Positions 1-10,599 of a stretch of 64,000 bases of DNA are shown one piece after another. How positions within the stretch are numbered: position 1 is the stretch's first letter; every line of letters starts with the position of its first letter. A model generated the notes under the pieces. It saw only the letters and a list, made by a program, of their open reading frames with translations, was not told where the DNA came from and did not search any database. This DNA comes from Rebecca billardiae RCC1528 (taxonomy: Eukaryota; Haptophyta). The stretch spans positions 2,666,001 through 2,730,000 of the forward strand of contig OZ251226.1 in the NCBI GenBank assembly GCA_965240325.2. The letters run 5' to 3'. Position numbers and translations under genes: made by a program.

Positions 1-552
1 CTCGACGTGCATGAGGTGCGCGACGCGGTCGGCGAAGTCGCCAAAGTGGACGACGGTCGGCGGGCCGACGACGCGCGCCCTCGGCCCGAGCAGCGTCAGG
101 CAGCCGTCCCCGCGCCCCGGCCGCGTGCACAGGTGCGCCGTGTACCCGCCGTCGAGGCAGAGCTCGCGCTCGTACAGCTCTCGATACGCGTCGGGCCCGC
201 CCGCCCAGTACTCCTGCAGGGCGATGATGTCCGGGCGCGAGCGCTCGAGCTGCCGCACGATCGCCTGGTGCCGCGGCATCCACAGCCCCTCGTCCGTGCT
301 CTCGCGCACCCCCTCGTTGTTGATGCGGTTGAAGATCGGGTTGAGCACGTTGAACGATGTGATCTGCAGGTCGACCGCGCCCGCCGGCACGGCGGCGCCG
401 TCGGGCGCGCCGAGCACGGCCATAGGGCCGGGGGCGGTCGCCACGTGGCTCCGCGGGCCAACGCGCCATGCCACGGGGAGCAGCCGCCCGCCGCGGCGCA
501 CGGGGGCGGCGTAGGAGAGCGCCAGCAGGCACCACGCCTCGGAGAGACCCAT
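1..552 (-). CDS. Endonuclease/exonuclease/phosphatase (EEP) family protein, 3' part beyond window edge
   Basis: The minus strand is open from an ATG at 552 to the window edge, giving about 184 residues. The first ~50 residues are hydrophobic then Arg/Ala-rich, which suits an organelle leader. After that comes the EEP (DNase I-like) start, with TSFNVLNPIFNRIN for the first strand (catalytic Asn) and RPDIIALQEYW, whose Glu would bind the metal. The Asp-Asn and Ser-Asp-His motifs must lie outside the window. The sequence resembles plant and algal EEP proteins of the CCR4/Angel type, with an RNA or phospho-substrate phosphodiesterase role by family. Substrate is unknown. It starts 233 bp from, and divergent to, a second EEP gene (786-3820). 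Confidence 0.8.
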   Translation of the reverse strand, partial: MGLSEAWCLLALSYAAPVRRGGRLLPVAWRVGPRSHVATAPGPMAVLGAPDGAAVPAGAVDLQITSFNVLNPIFNRINNEGVRESTDEGLWMPRHQAIVRQLERSRPDIIALQEYWAGGPDAYRELYERELCLDGGYTAHLCTRPGRGDGCLTLLGPRARVVGPPTVVHFGDFADRVAHLMHVE

Positions 553-785
553 CCCCCCGCGATGGCAGCTCCGCTCGGCGTGCGTGCTGACGAAATGAGC
601 TGTCTCCGCTCGACAGACGAATTCTTCGTCGCGAAAACATCAGCGCGCCATCGTGGCATCGTCGTCGTCGTCAATGCTGATCGAAAGTCCGGTGCTGCGG
701 GCCTTACAACGTTGAAATTACGAGCCTTTGGCGTCCCTGACGACTGACGGCCAGGCGCGCCCCGGCCCGAGCCCGGCGTGGCACG

Positions 786-3700
786 ATGGCGAAGCTACAG
801 CGCATCCACTCGATGACGAAGCGGTCGATCGCAATGGGTGACACGGACATTGAGCGCGTCGCCGTCGAGCTGGAGGCCATCATGTCCGATGAGCACTTTG
901 CCGGCCACCCGGCGCTGCGCGAGTGCATGCTGCCGGGCGGCTGGCTCCCGATCGCGTCCGTGCTCAACTACACGCCGCTCGGCCGGGCCGTCTGGCCTTA
1001 CGGCGGCGTGGGCGTGGTCGGCGACTGCCTCACCACACGCGGCTCGCTCGTCGTCGAGCTGAGCGGCGACCGCATGTGCGTGCGCAGCAAGCCGCTGCGC
1101 GTGCAGCTGCGCGAGCAGCTCGAGTTTGTCTTCTCGGACACCAACTACCCGAAGGACATGCACCTGCAGCTGCTCGAGGACGCGGAGGGGTTCGCGAAGC
1201 TCGACGTCGTGTGCTCCACGTACACGCAGACGCGGATGCTCCTCAACCCCGTCCCGACCGACGCGCAGCGCGCGGTGCTCGTGCGCGAGGCGGTCGAGTC
1301 GAGCTCCGAGCTGATCTTCAAGCCGCCGTCCAAGCCGCAGGACGGGATGGGCTTCGTGCGCCGGATGACGCTGAGCGAGAAGATCCGCTCGCAGGTCGAG
1401 TTCTACCTCGAGCAGGAGCGCATGGCCTCCGACCGCTTCCTCATCGAGCAGGCGCGCGACCACGACGGGTACGTGCCGATCGCGACGATCCTCTCGTTCC
1501 CGCGCATGCGCAAGCTGGTGCACCCGCAGGTGGCGGCGGTGGCGCACGTGCTCTCCAAGTCGGCCAAGGTGGAGGTGTCGGCGGACCGCACGCTCGTCCG
1601 CCCGCGCGTCGCGCCGCCCGAGTCGCCCGCGCGCGCCAGCGTGCCCACGGGCACGGCGCGCGCGCAGGTGCTCTTAGTGCTCGAGCGGCTGCTGTCCGAT
1701 GCGTCGCTCACGCTCGACCGGCGAATGCAGGCGGCGATCGTGGCGCACTCGCCGGCGGACGCGCTGCGCAGCGGCGGGTCGGGCGTGCGCCTGCCCGTCG
1801 AGGAGGTGCTGCTGCACCCCGACGTCGCGCGCGTGCTCGGCGCCGCGGGCGCGATGGGCGACGGCGCGGCCGAGCTGCTTGGCCAGCCGCACCCGCCCGG
1901 CTCGTCGGCGGGCGCGGCCGCGGCGCTGCTGCGCAAGAAGCTGGTCGGGCTGCTGCCGCAGGTGGGCGAGTCGTCGCTGCTGTGCCTGTCGGCCGACGGC
2001 GCGTTCGTCGAGCGCCTCGTGCCCACGCCCGAGGTCCGGCAGCTCCGCTCCGCCGAGCCCGCCGGCGTGCGCGCGAGCGGCACGCCCGCGCCGCCGTCGG
2101 TGCCGCCCGACTTCAGCCTGATGACGTACAACCTACTGGCAGACATGCTGTGCACCGTCGAGCAGTTCCCCGAGGTGAACGTGGACGCGCTGGACTGGGC
2201 GCACCGGCGGCCGCTGATCGAGAAGGAGATCGTCTTCCACTCGCCCGACCTGCTCTGCGTGCAGGAGCTCCAGGGCACCGCCGAGGGCAAGGGCGAGGGC
2301 GACCACCGCGCAGAGCTCAGCGCCGCGCTCTCCGCACACGGGTACGAACACCGGTACGTGCGCAAGGTGAAGCGCGACGGCTCGAGCTGGCCGGGGCCAC
2401 AGATCGGGAACGCGATCTTCTGGCGGAGCGCGACGTTCGAGTACGTAGAGCACGAGGAGGTGCTCATCGCGCCGCTCCTCAACGGCGCGTGCGACGACGA
2501 GATCTCGCGCGCGTACTTCTGCCGCGGCGCGCAGGTCGGGCTCGTGCTGGTGCTGCGGCACCGCGCGACCGGACGGACAGTCGTCGCCGTCACGACGCAC
2601 CTCTCGTGCAACTTCCAGGAGCCGGTGACGCAGATCGCGCAGATACACCAGGTGCTCACCGTCGCGGCGGGCGTCGTCGAGCGCCACGAGGGCGCGGCCG
2701 TCGTCCTCGGCGCAGACCTCAACTCCATCCCCGGCTCCGGCTGCTACCAGCTGCTCACGGCAGGGACGCTGCACACGGCGCACCCGCACATGCACATCGT
2801 GCACTCGGACGTGCGCATGCCCTCGTTCGGCGACTACGGCGGCGACGGCGACCCGCTGTACCACCCGCTCGGCCTGCAGTCCGCGTACACACACTTGCTC
2901 GGTGCGCGCCGCCGACGCGCGTCAGCACGCCCGTCGCGCCGCGGGCCAGCGCACCCTGGCGGCGGCGCCGCGCCGCCCGCGCTGACGTGCGCCCGCCGCT
3001 CGCGCGCGCGCCCACGGCCGGCGTGGCTCCCGCAGGCCAGGAGCCGCTCTTCACCAACTTCACCGGGCCGCCGTCCAACTTCGTGGGCACGCTCGACTAC
3101 ATCATGCACAGCGCAAATACGCTCGTCGCCAAGCGCGTGCTCGAGCTGCCGTCCGAGGTGCGCCGTGCGCGGCGCTGGCCGCGGCGCCGGCGGAGCGCGC
3201 GCGCCGCGCGCCGGCCCCGGGCCCCCTCGGCGCGCGCGCTCAGCTCCTGGCCCTCGTGCGCGCGGCGCCCGGCTCCGCAGGACACGGTGCGCAAGGAGAA
3301 GTGCCTGCCGTCCTCTCGCTTCCCAAGCGACCACCTGCCGCTGCTGGCCGAGTTCACGCTGCGCGAGCTCCGCCCGGGGCGCGCCGCGCTGCCGCGGCCC
3401 ATCCAGGTGCACACGGCGCTGGCGGGCGCCGCGCCCGAGGCAGTGGACTCGCCCACACCGACCGACATGCTGGTCTCGCCAAAGCGATCGCGAGAAGGCG
3501 TGCTCATCAGCTCGGTGCGCGAGCAGGGGATGGAGACCGACGGGGCCAGCGGCACGGCGGGCGCTGCGCAACAGCTGCTGCCGCCGCCGCCGCTCCCGGC
3601 TCGCAATGGAGAGGGAGAAGGCTCGCCTGGCGACAGCAGCGGCGGCGGCAGCGCCTCAAAGGCAGGCCGCCACCACCGCGCCCGTGGAGGGCGGCGGAAT

Positions 3701-3820
3701 TCGCGCGGCGGCGCCGACGGGCCATGGCGCCAGCAGGCTGAAGCGGGGGGCGACCCAGCGTCAGCTGACGGGCGACCAAGCCCGCCACTGCCGCGGCCGC
3801 GGAGCGTCTTTCCGGATTGA
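786..3820 (+). CDS. CCR4-type EEP nuclease with tandem La-motif-like N-terminal modules
   Basis: Exons 786-2901, 3036-3157 and 3281-3820 give 925 aa. The C-terminal nuclease begins near residue 442 (LMTYNLLADMLC) and shows VQELQG (Glu near 494), GADLNSIPG, the CCR4-like EPLFTNFTG and GTLDYIMH, and the final SDH at 762-764. All catalytic motifs are therefore present, so it should be an active Mg-dependent 3' exonuclease of the deadenylase type. Upstream lie winged-helix modules of La type: module 2 (~108-180, QLEFVFSDTNY) and module 3 (~198-275, HDGYVPIATILSF) are convincing. Modules 1 (~21-105) and 4 (~290-420) are diverged. The tail after ~775 is low complexity. Both introns split conserved nuclease segments and their junctions restore family motifs. 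Confidence 0.88.
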
Positions 3821-4160
3821 TCGCTGGTGCGCGCGAGCAGGACTCGTCGCGTGCTGCGTGTAGACTGATGTGCCACGCGGTCTGACGATGCGCATCGGCA
3901 TCTGGCTGCCGGCGCCGGCCTCGCGACGAGGACTTAACGCGTGGAGTGCGCGCTTATTTATTCCTAAGCGGAATCTTTTTTATTAAATTATCTTATAGAC
4001 TGATTATCCGTGACGGGACGTACTTAATACCCTGGATGATGATGGGACCATATTGTGATTGACAGTTACTGCCGTTGGCAGCCTCAGATTCGCTGCTGGT
4101 CGAGTGGTCGCTTGGCAACGCTTGCAGACGACTGAGCGCCCGCGGCCATGCAGCGGAACG
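3821..4160. other. Convergent intergenic region, 340 bp
   Basis: 3' flanks of the CCR4-like (+) and methyltransferase (-) genes. The centre (about 3955-3995) is AT-rich with T runs and TTTATT, consistent with 3' ends or poly(A) signals. I see no gene. Confidence 0.6.
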
Positions 4161-4943
4161 TCATGCCTCATCAGGCTCACCATCGGCATCAGCCACTGCT
4201 GGGGCTGATGCCTCGCAGGAATCGTCCAAGGCTTCAGGGCGCGGGGTGTAGATGTACAGCCACTCGTCCGCTGGGTCGTGCGCCTGCTCCGCGGACGCCA
4301 CGGACTCGGGCACGGCGCTGCTCAGCGAGATGGTGTCCACGTCAAAGCTCTCGAGCGCGCTCGTGAAGAAGTGCATGTCGTCAAACAGCTCGCCTCGGAA
4401 CTCATAGCACACGTAGACTTTTGTGCGCGCGTGCGAGAGCTGGCGCATCGTCCAGAGCAGGGCATCGAATGTCTCCGGCGCTTGCTTGTATAGCAGCTCG
4501 CTCGCGATGATCACGTCGAAGGCGCGCGTGCCGGCGGCGTGCCGGAGCGCGCGCACGTCTTGCGCACTCCCCCACGTGCACTGGTGTGCCCTGCACACGG
4601 TCTGCAGCTGATTGCGCGAGATATTGTCCTCAACCAACGGAAGCGCATCTGGGACGTCGGTGATCCACACCTGCGTGGCGCCCAGGGCCGCGCAGATCAT
4701 TCCTGCCGCTCCGGATCCTGCTCCGAGCTCGACCACTGTGCGGCCGCGGACCTCCGCCGGACGCGCGCAGAGCCAGCGGCCAAAGGTGAGGGTGGCGGGC
4801 CAGACCTTCAGATTGGTGCCGTCTGCCGTGCGCCTGGTGGCGGCGCCAGCCTGTGGACGCTGCTCGAGCTCGAGCTCGACACCGCTCGCGGCATCTGCGA
4901 ATGAGATGCACGCGTCCTCGTGCGCCTTCCACGTCCGCAGCAT
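4161..4943 (-). CDS. METTL21-like (methyltransferase family 16) protein methyltransferase
   Basis: Single exon, 260 aa, from the ATG at 4943. Family features in order are a WPATLTFGRWL segment, the SAM-binding motif VVELGAGSGAAGM, an acidic end of strand 2 (ITDVPDA), and post-II DVIIASELLY, in the place where METTL21-type enzymes carry D/E-X-X-Y/F. The family transfers methyl groups from SAM to lysines of proteins such as elongation factors and chaperones. Which protein is the target cannot be read from sequence. A Ser-rich acidic tail ends the protein. It is divergent to the F-box gene at 5388. Confidence 0.82.
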   Translation of the reverse strand: MLRTWKAHEDACISFADAASGVELELEQRPQAGAATRRTADGTNLKVWPATLTFGRWLCARPAEVRGRTVVELGAGSGAAGMICAALGATQVWITDVPDALPLVEDNISRNQLQTVCRAHQCTWGSAQDVRALRHAAGTRAFDVIIASELLYKQAPETFDALLWTMRQLSHARTKVYVCYEFRGELFDDMHFFTSALESFDVDTISLSSAVPESVASAEQAHDPADEWLYIYTPRPEALDDSCEASAPAVADADGEPDEA

Positions 4944-5387
4944 GGCGCCCAACGGCGCCTGATCGGAAAAGGTGGATGCCCACGGTGGATCTCAAGCCGT
5001 GGAGATCGCAACGTCGGCAACGACCTTTTACTTGGCCAACGATGATGTTGAGTGAGGTCACATGAATACTGGGCTGGTTTCTGGGTATCTAAAGTCATAT
5101 GGCGAAAAGCTGTTCGTAACGAACAATTGCGCCGGACTTCCAAACCTCGTCGGCCAAGACTCTGATTTGCTGCCGTCACCGTCACAGGTCGCTGGTCGGG
5201 CAGGAAGGCGCCAACCTGAGGCGGGCGTCACAAGGCGAAAGGCCACTCGGAGGACGAGCCCTCCTCGGCGCGGGGCTGGTGAAGGCGCAGCCCGCGGCGC
5301 GTGCGGGTGAGGAGGCGCTCGACGCGGCGGATCTGAGCCCTACCCCGACGCCAGCCGCGCTTAGCCACCGCCTGCCCCACCACCACC
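4944..5387. promoter_or_regulatory. Divergent intergenic region (methyltransferase / F-box gene)
   Basis: 444 bp separate two start codons on opposite strands, so both promoters must lie here or in untranslated leaders. I see no TATA-like box or repeated motif. The F-box gene start sits in a CCACCACCATGG context. Confidence 0.4.
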
Positions 5388-7134
5388 ATGGAGGTCATCT
5401 GCCACACGGAGCACGCTCACATCTCGACTGACGCGCAGCAGCTTCTCGTCGTGGCTGAGCTGACTCCCCACGCGCTGAGTGCGGCTGGGCTCGACGCGCG
5501 CTCAGTTGCAGCCGAGCTGCGGCCCGAGGCCCCGCCAAGCGGCGACGAGCACACATCGGCATCGCCACCGCCCATGCGCGCGTCATCTCGCTCGGGCTCA
5601 CCCGATCGCGCCGAAGCGTCTCCGCGGCCTGCCGCCGCCGGTGATGAGGCGCGCGCGCCCTCCCCGAGAGCTCCGCCGCCGGGGGAGGCACCGCCACCGA
5701 CCTCCCACCCGTCCCAAGACGCCTGCCTGCTCGAGCAGTGCGGCCTGGGCTGGCGCGTGCGCAGCCCGCACCCGAGGCGCAGCCCGTGGACGGTGGTCGC
5801 GCAGCGCGTGCGCCTCTCGGTCGAGGTGTCGGACGGCGTGCAGGTCGAGCGCATCTGGAATGTCCGGTGCGTGGCACGGCTCCCGGCCGCGCATGCGCGC
5901 GCGCGCGCGCACGCGCCCCTCCCCGCCCCGCCGCCCATCCGCACGCCCGGGCAGCGCGCGCCCCCCGTGCTGCCGCGCCGCCCGTGCCGCCTGCGCCGCC
6001 TGCGCCGCCTCGCGCGCCCGCCTCGCGCACGCGCACGCGCATCCTCCCCGCGTGGGCCCGCCGCCACGCCTGCTCACCGCCGCGTACGTGCGCGCGCGTG
6101 CCCCGCCCACGCGCCCCCCGCGCGCGCGTCGCTCCCGCGCGCAGCGCCGGCCAAGCGGTGCCGAGTGCGTGCGCGCCCTCGGCGCCGTGCGAGGCTTCGC
6201 TCGACGACGTGCACGGCGGCGCCAGCCTGCGCGTGCCGATCCTGCTGCAGCTCGCGGCGGTGCAGCCGCCGACGCCGCCGGCCGAAGACCCGAGCATGCA
6301 CCCGCCCAACGGCGGCGCGGAGCGCGGCGGCGCGTCCGACGAGGCGGGCCCGCCGCTGCTCAGCGTGACCGTGCGCGTGCACTACTTTGACGCGGTCGGC
6401 ACGTGCGCCGCCGACTGCGAGGCGGAGGTGCAGGTGCAGCGGCTGCCGCACGCGCAGCTCGGCGCGCGGCAGCGCGAGCACGCGCGCGAGGCCGGCGCGG
6501 CCGCCGCGCACAGCGCCGCGCTCGTCCACGCCGAGCGCGCGCGTCTCAGCTCGGAGGATGGCCTCGAGCGCGCCGCGGCCGAGGCGAACGCTGCAAACCT
6601 GCCGGGCGCGCGCGCGATCCTGCTGGCGGTGCTCGAGCGGCTGGGCGAGCACTCGCGCGGGGGCGAGGCCGAGGCGGCGGCGGCGCACGCGCTCGCGGCC
6701 GCCGTGCGCGCGAGCCTCGCGCGGCTGCGCCCGCACGACGCGCGCGACGGCGCGGTGAGGCACGCGGGCCCGGCAACCGCCGCGCCGTGCTCTGACAAGG
6801 ATCGAGAGAGGGAGGTGCTGTCTGCCGGCGCGCTCGACGTGCGCCCGTCCGCCGGGCTGACGGGGGGCAGCCTCACGCCGCCGCCCGCGAGCGCGGCCTT
6901 TGGCAACGGCGCCGCCAGCCCCGAGCTCGCGACCCTCGGCTCGGCCGCTCTCAGCGGGGGCGCCCTGCTTGGGCGGCAGGGCGGCGCGCACGTGTCGCCG
7001 CCCGCGCAGGGCCACGGCTTTGACCTGCGCGCGCCGCTCAAGCCGCGCACGTTCTCGCTGCCCTCGTTCGGGGCGACCTCGCCCGGCGCGGCCGGCAGCG
7101 GCGGCAGCGGCAGCGCCGGCGGCGCCGCCGCCGC

Positions 7135-7166
<32 letters not shown>

Positions 7167-9752
7167 CGGCCGGCGGCCCCAAGTCTCATGGCGGTACGGA
7201 GGGCGGCGGCAGCGCGGCGAGCAGCCTCGCCGGCGTCTTCGGCCTGAGCGCCTTCGACGGCGGCGCGCGTGCGGCGGGCGCCGACCGAGGCGCGGACGGC
7301 GCAGGCCAGCTGGGCGTCGCGGGCGCCGCGCTCGGCGTGGGCCGCGGCCTCGCGGGCGGCGGCGGCGGCGGCGCGTCGGGCAGCGCCGCCAGCCTCACTC
7401 GGCAGTGGCAGTGGCGCCGGCGCTCCGTGCCGCGCGACGCGGGCGAGCAGCCGCGCTCCTCCCTCGGCGCGCCGATGCTCGGCCTCGCGCGCGGCCTCAC
7501 CGTCACCGGCTCCGCGGGCGGCGGCGCCGGCGGGCCCGCCGCCGCGCACGCCCACGCGGAGGGCCTCCCGGTCGACGGGCTCGAGGGGTTGGGTGTGGGC
7601 GGCCATGGGCACGCGCCCGCGCCTCCGCTCGCACTCGGGCCGAGGCTGACGTCCTCCGCGTCGCTGCGGCTGCTGCGCGGGCGCGGGCGCGGCCCGCCGC
7701 CGCTGCTGATGCCGCTGCACACCGCGCAGGCGCACGCCGCCTCGCTGCCGCCGGGCGCGGCCGGGCCCTCCGCGGTGGGCGGCCTGGCCATCACGCAGCC
7801 GCTGCCGCCGATGGGCGGCGGGGGGCTGACAGGCACCTCGGCATCGCGCGCGCCGACGCCGGGCAAGCCCTCCCTCGAGGAGTGGCTGTGCCGGCTGCTC
7901 CGCCGCCCCGTGCCCGCCTCGCTGCCCGACGACGTCGTGTGGCACATCCTCTCCTTCCTGCAGCCCGCGCACGCCTTCTCCGAGGCGCTCGCCTCGCCCA
8001 CGCACATTGTCGACCGCGCGGCGAGCGTGCGCGGCACCTTCACGACCATCTCTGCGGCGCTGCGCGCGGCGAGCCACGGGGACCGGATCATCGTGCGGCC
8101 GGGGATCTACCGCGAGAGCCTGCGCGTCGACGTGTGCGTGGCGATCATCGCGATGAACGGCGCGGGCGTCTCCGTCGGCGCGGGCGCGGGCGCGGCGGCG
8201 CCGGGCGCGAGCGGCGGCGCCGTGCTCACCAGCGCGCGCAACCACACGCTGCAGTGCACCGCGCCGCTCGCGCGGGTCGAGGGGATGACGCTGCGCCAGA
8301 CGGGCTCGTCGGGCCGCTCGTGCGTGCTCACGCCGCGCGGGCAGCTCGAGGTGTGCGCGTGCGACGTGAGCTCCGCCTCCGGCCTGTGCGTCGAGGTGAC
8401 GGACCGCGCACTCCCCACGATCCGCTACTCGCGCGTGCACGACGGCGCGGCCGCCGGCCTTTGGTTCCGCACCGGCAGCGGCGGCATCGTCGACGGCAAC
8501 GAGATCATGGGCAACGGCTGGTCGGGCGTGCAGATCTCGGAGGGGTCGAACCCGACGCTCGTGCGCAACTTCATCCACGACAACAAGTCCGCCGGCGTGA
8601 TCTCCTTCAACGGCGGCCGCGGCGTCGCCACGCACAACGACATCTCGACCAACGGCAAGGGCGGTGTGCAGGTGCGCTCGGGCGCGTCGCCCGAGCTGCG
8701 CACCAACCGCATCTTTGACGAGCGCTCGTTCGGGATCTGGGTGTACGAGCGCGGGCTCGGGCACTTCGAGGACAACGAGATCGTCGACAACGCGTGGAGC
8801 GGCTTCCAGGTGGAGGAGGGCTCCGCGCCGACGGTGATTGCGAACCGGCTGAGCGGCAACCGCAGCGCCGGCATCGTCGTCTACAACCGCGGCTCCGGTG
8901 CGCGCCGCGCCGCGCCGCGCCGCGCCGCGCCGCGCCGTGCGCGCGCGGACGGAGGGCACGCGGCGGGCGCGCGCCCGTCACGCCAGGCCCGTGGCTCACG
9001 CCCGCGCGCCCGCGCGCCCGTGCGCCACCGCCCCCGTGCGGCGCAGGCGTGTACGAGTGGAACGACATCAGCGCCAACGGCCGCTGCGGCGTTCAGATCA
9101 AGAGCGGCAGGTGAGCGCGGCGCGGCGCGGCGCGGCGCGGCGCTGCAGACGCGGACGCGGACGCGCGCGCGCCGGACGCCGGTGGGCTCGGTGGCGGCGG
9201 CGGGCGCGCGCTCTCTCGCCCACTCGCGCCGGCCCGCCCGCGCTTCCCGCCGCCCCCGCCCCGCTCGCCCCGCGCAGCGCGCCGTGCTTCCGGTACAACC
9301 GCATCCACCACGAGAAGCAGGCGGGCGTTCTCACGGCTGAGGACGGCACGGGCACGCTCGAGGACAACGACATCTTCGACAACCAGTGGTCGGGCGTGCA
9401 GACGGAGGGGCCGTCGGACCCGCTGCTGCGGCGCAACCGCATCCACCACAACGGCGGCGCCGGCTTCATCGCGTACCAGAACGGCTCGGGCCGCCTCGAG
9501 CGCAACCACATCTACGACAACAAGAAGTACGGCGTGCAGTCAAAGACGGGCGGCCACCCGACCGTGCGCGCCAACCGGATCCACGACAAGACGTACGGCA
9601 TCTACCTCACAGAGTCGGGCGCGGGCGTGTTCGAGAACAACACGATCCACTCGCTCGGCGCGGCACGGCAGGGCGGCGGCGGCGGCGCCGGCGCAGGGAT
9701 CTACGTCTCGGCCGACTGCAGCCCCGTGCTCAACAACAACGAGGGCGCATGA
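5388..9752 (+). CDS. F-box protein with right-handed parallel beta-helix (FBXO11/FBXO10-like)
   Basis: Exons 5388-5866, 6145-8897, 9047-9110 and 9278-9752 give about 1256 aa. The F-box (LPDDVVWHILSFL) is near residue 753. From ~800 to the end runs a long parallel beta-helix: repeated turns of about 23 residues with N-x-I-x-x-N and G-V-Q/G-I motifs (NEIMGNGWSGVQI, NRIHHNGGAGF, NHIYDNKKYGVQ). This is the carbohydrate-binding/sugar-hydrolase-like (CASH) fold of FBXO10/FBXO11. By family it would be the substrate receptor of an SCF ubiquitin ligase. The N-terminal ~750 residues are unassigned, rich in Gly/Ala/Pro, with a poly-Gly tract encoded near 7140-7170. The last two introns interrupt helix turns and splicing restores the repeat. 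The first intron (278 bp) is the least certain. Confidence 0.82.
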
Positions 9753-10599
9753 CTTGAGCAGTCGATAATAGCAGTCGATCTTTCTCTTAGACGGGAATAT
9801 ATCGCTTATATATCGGAGCGAGGCGCGTCAGGCGGGGTGACTCTATACATGACGATGATGACGACGACGATGACTGATCTTTCGTGTTAAAGTGAAAGCC
9901 GTCAGGTTGTAGTTGTACAGATTTATTGTCCGGTTAAGTACGACCCGGCGGCATATATTAATGATGTATATACATACATATGCGCATGGTCGTCTCGGAA
10001 GAAGCAGCAGCGCATCAGTCACATCCGCCGAGTAGTCGTGCTGGCAGCGCGGCCTCAATGGGAGTGATGAGGGACGATACGCACGCCCCGGAACGACGGG
10101 AACGAACACGCGTGAGCATAGTATTAGTAGCGCCAGACCGCAGTCTGCCTATCTGGACGAGCCGTGCCTCGCAGCGGAGACAGACGAGTCGTGCTTCGGC
10201 GACTGCGAGTTCTTGTAGTGATGGTGTACAGGAGCAAGTCGCGCGCCGCAGGTTGATGGTGCGGGCGTGCTCATCGTGTGACCGTGCTGGAGTGGAGTGG
10301 TAGAGGGGCGCCGGCTGCCGTGCCCCGGCAGATGGCGACAGGCCTTCTGCTGGAGTCGGGCGCGGCTGTGGAGAGAGGCGCCGCGAGCAGCGCGCGTCGA
10401 TGGGTGGGCGCACAAGCCGCCGCGGTGCTCCAGGCATGCCGCGCGGTCGGCGCTCGGCTCGGCGTGAGCCAGCCAGGCCATGTCGGGTGCGCGTCCGGCG
10501 CACCGAGCGCACGGCTCGGCGCGCGGCGCACACGCGCGCCCAGCCGGCCTCGTCGCCGGCGCGCCCCCGTGATGGGCGGGGGACAGCGGCCGCGCGGCC
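9753..10599. other. Convergent intergenic region, 847 bp
   Basis: 3' flanks of the F-box and CAF16-like genes. It is AT-rich to about 9990, with a degenerate GAT/GAC stretch near 9849-9873 and TATATACATACATATG near 9965. The GC-rich second half has short ORFs in several frames but no recognisable protein. Confidence 0.55.

Noticed and set aside
6074-8959. 961-codon minus-strand ORF opposite the F-box gene
   Set aside because: Arg/Ala-rich shadow translation without domains. The plus strand encodes a clear F-box and beta-helix.
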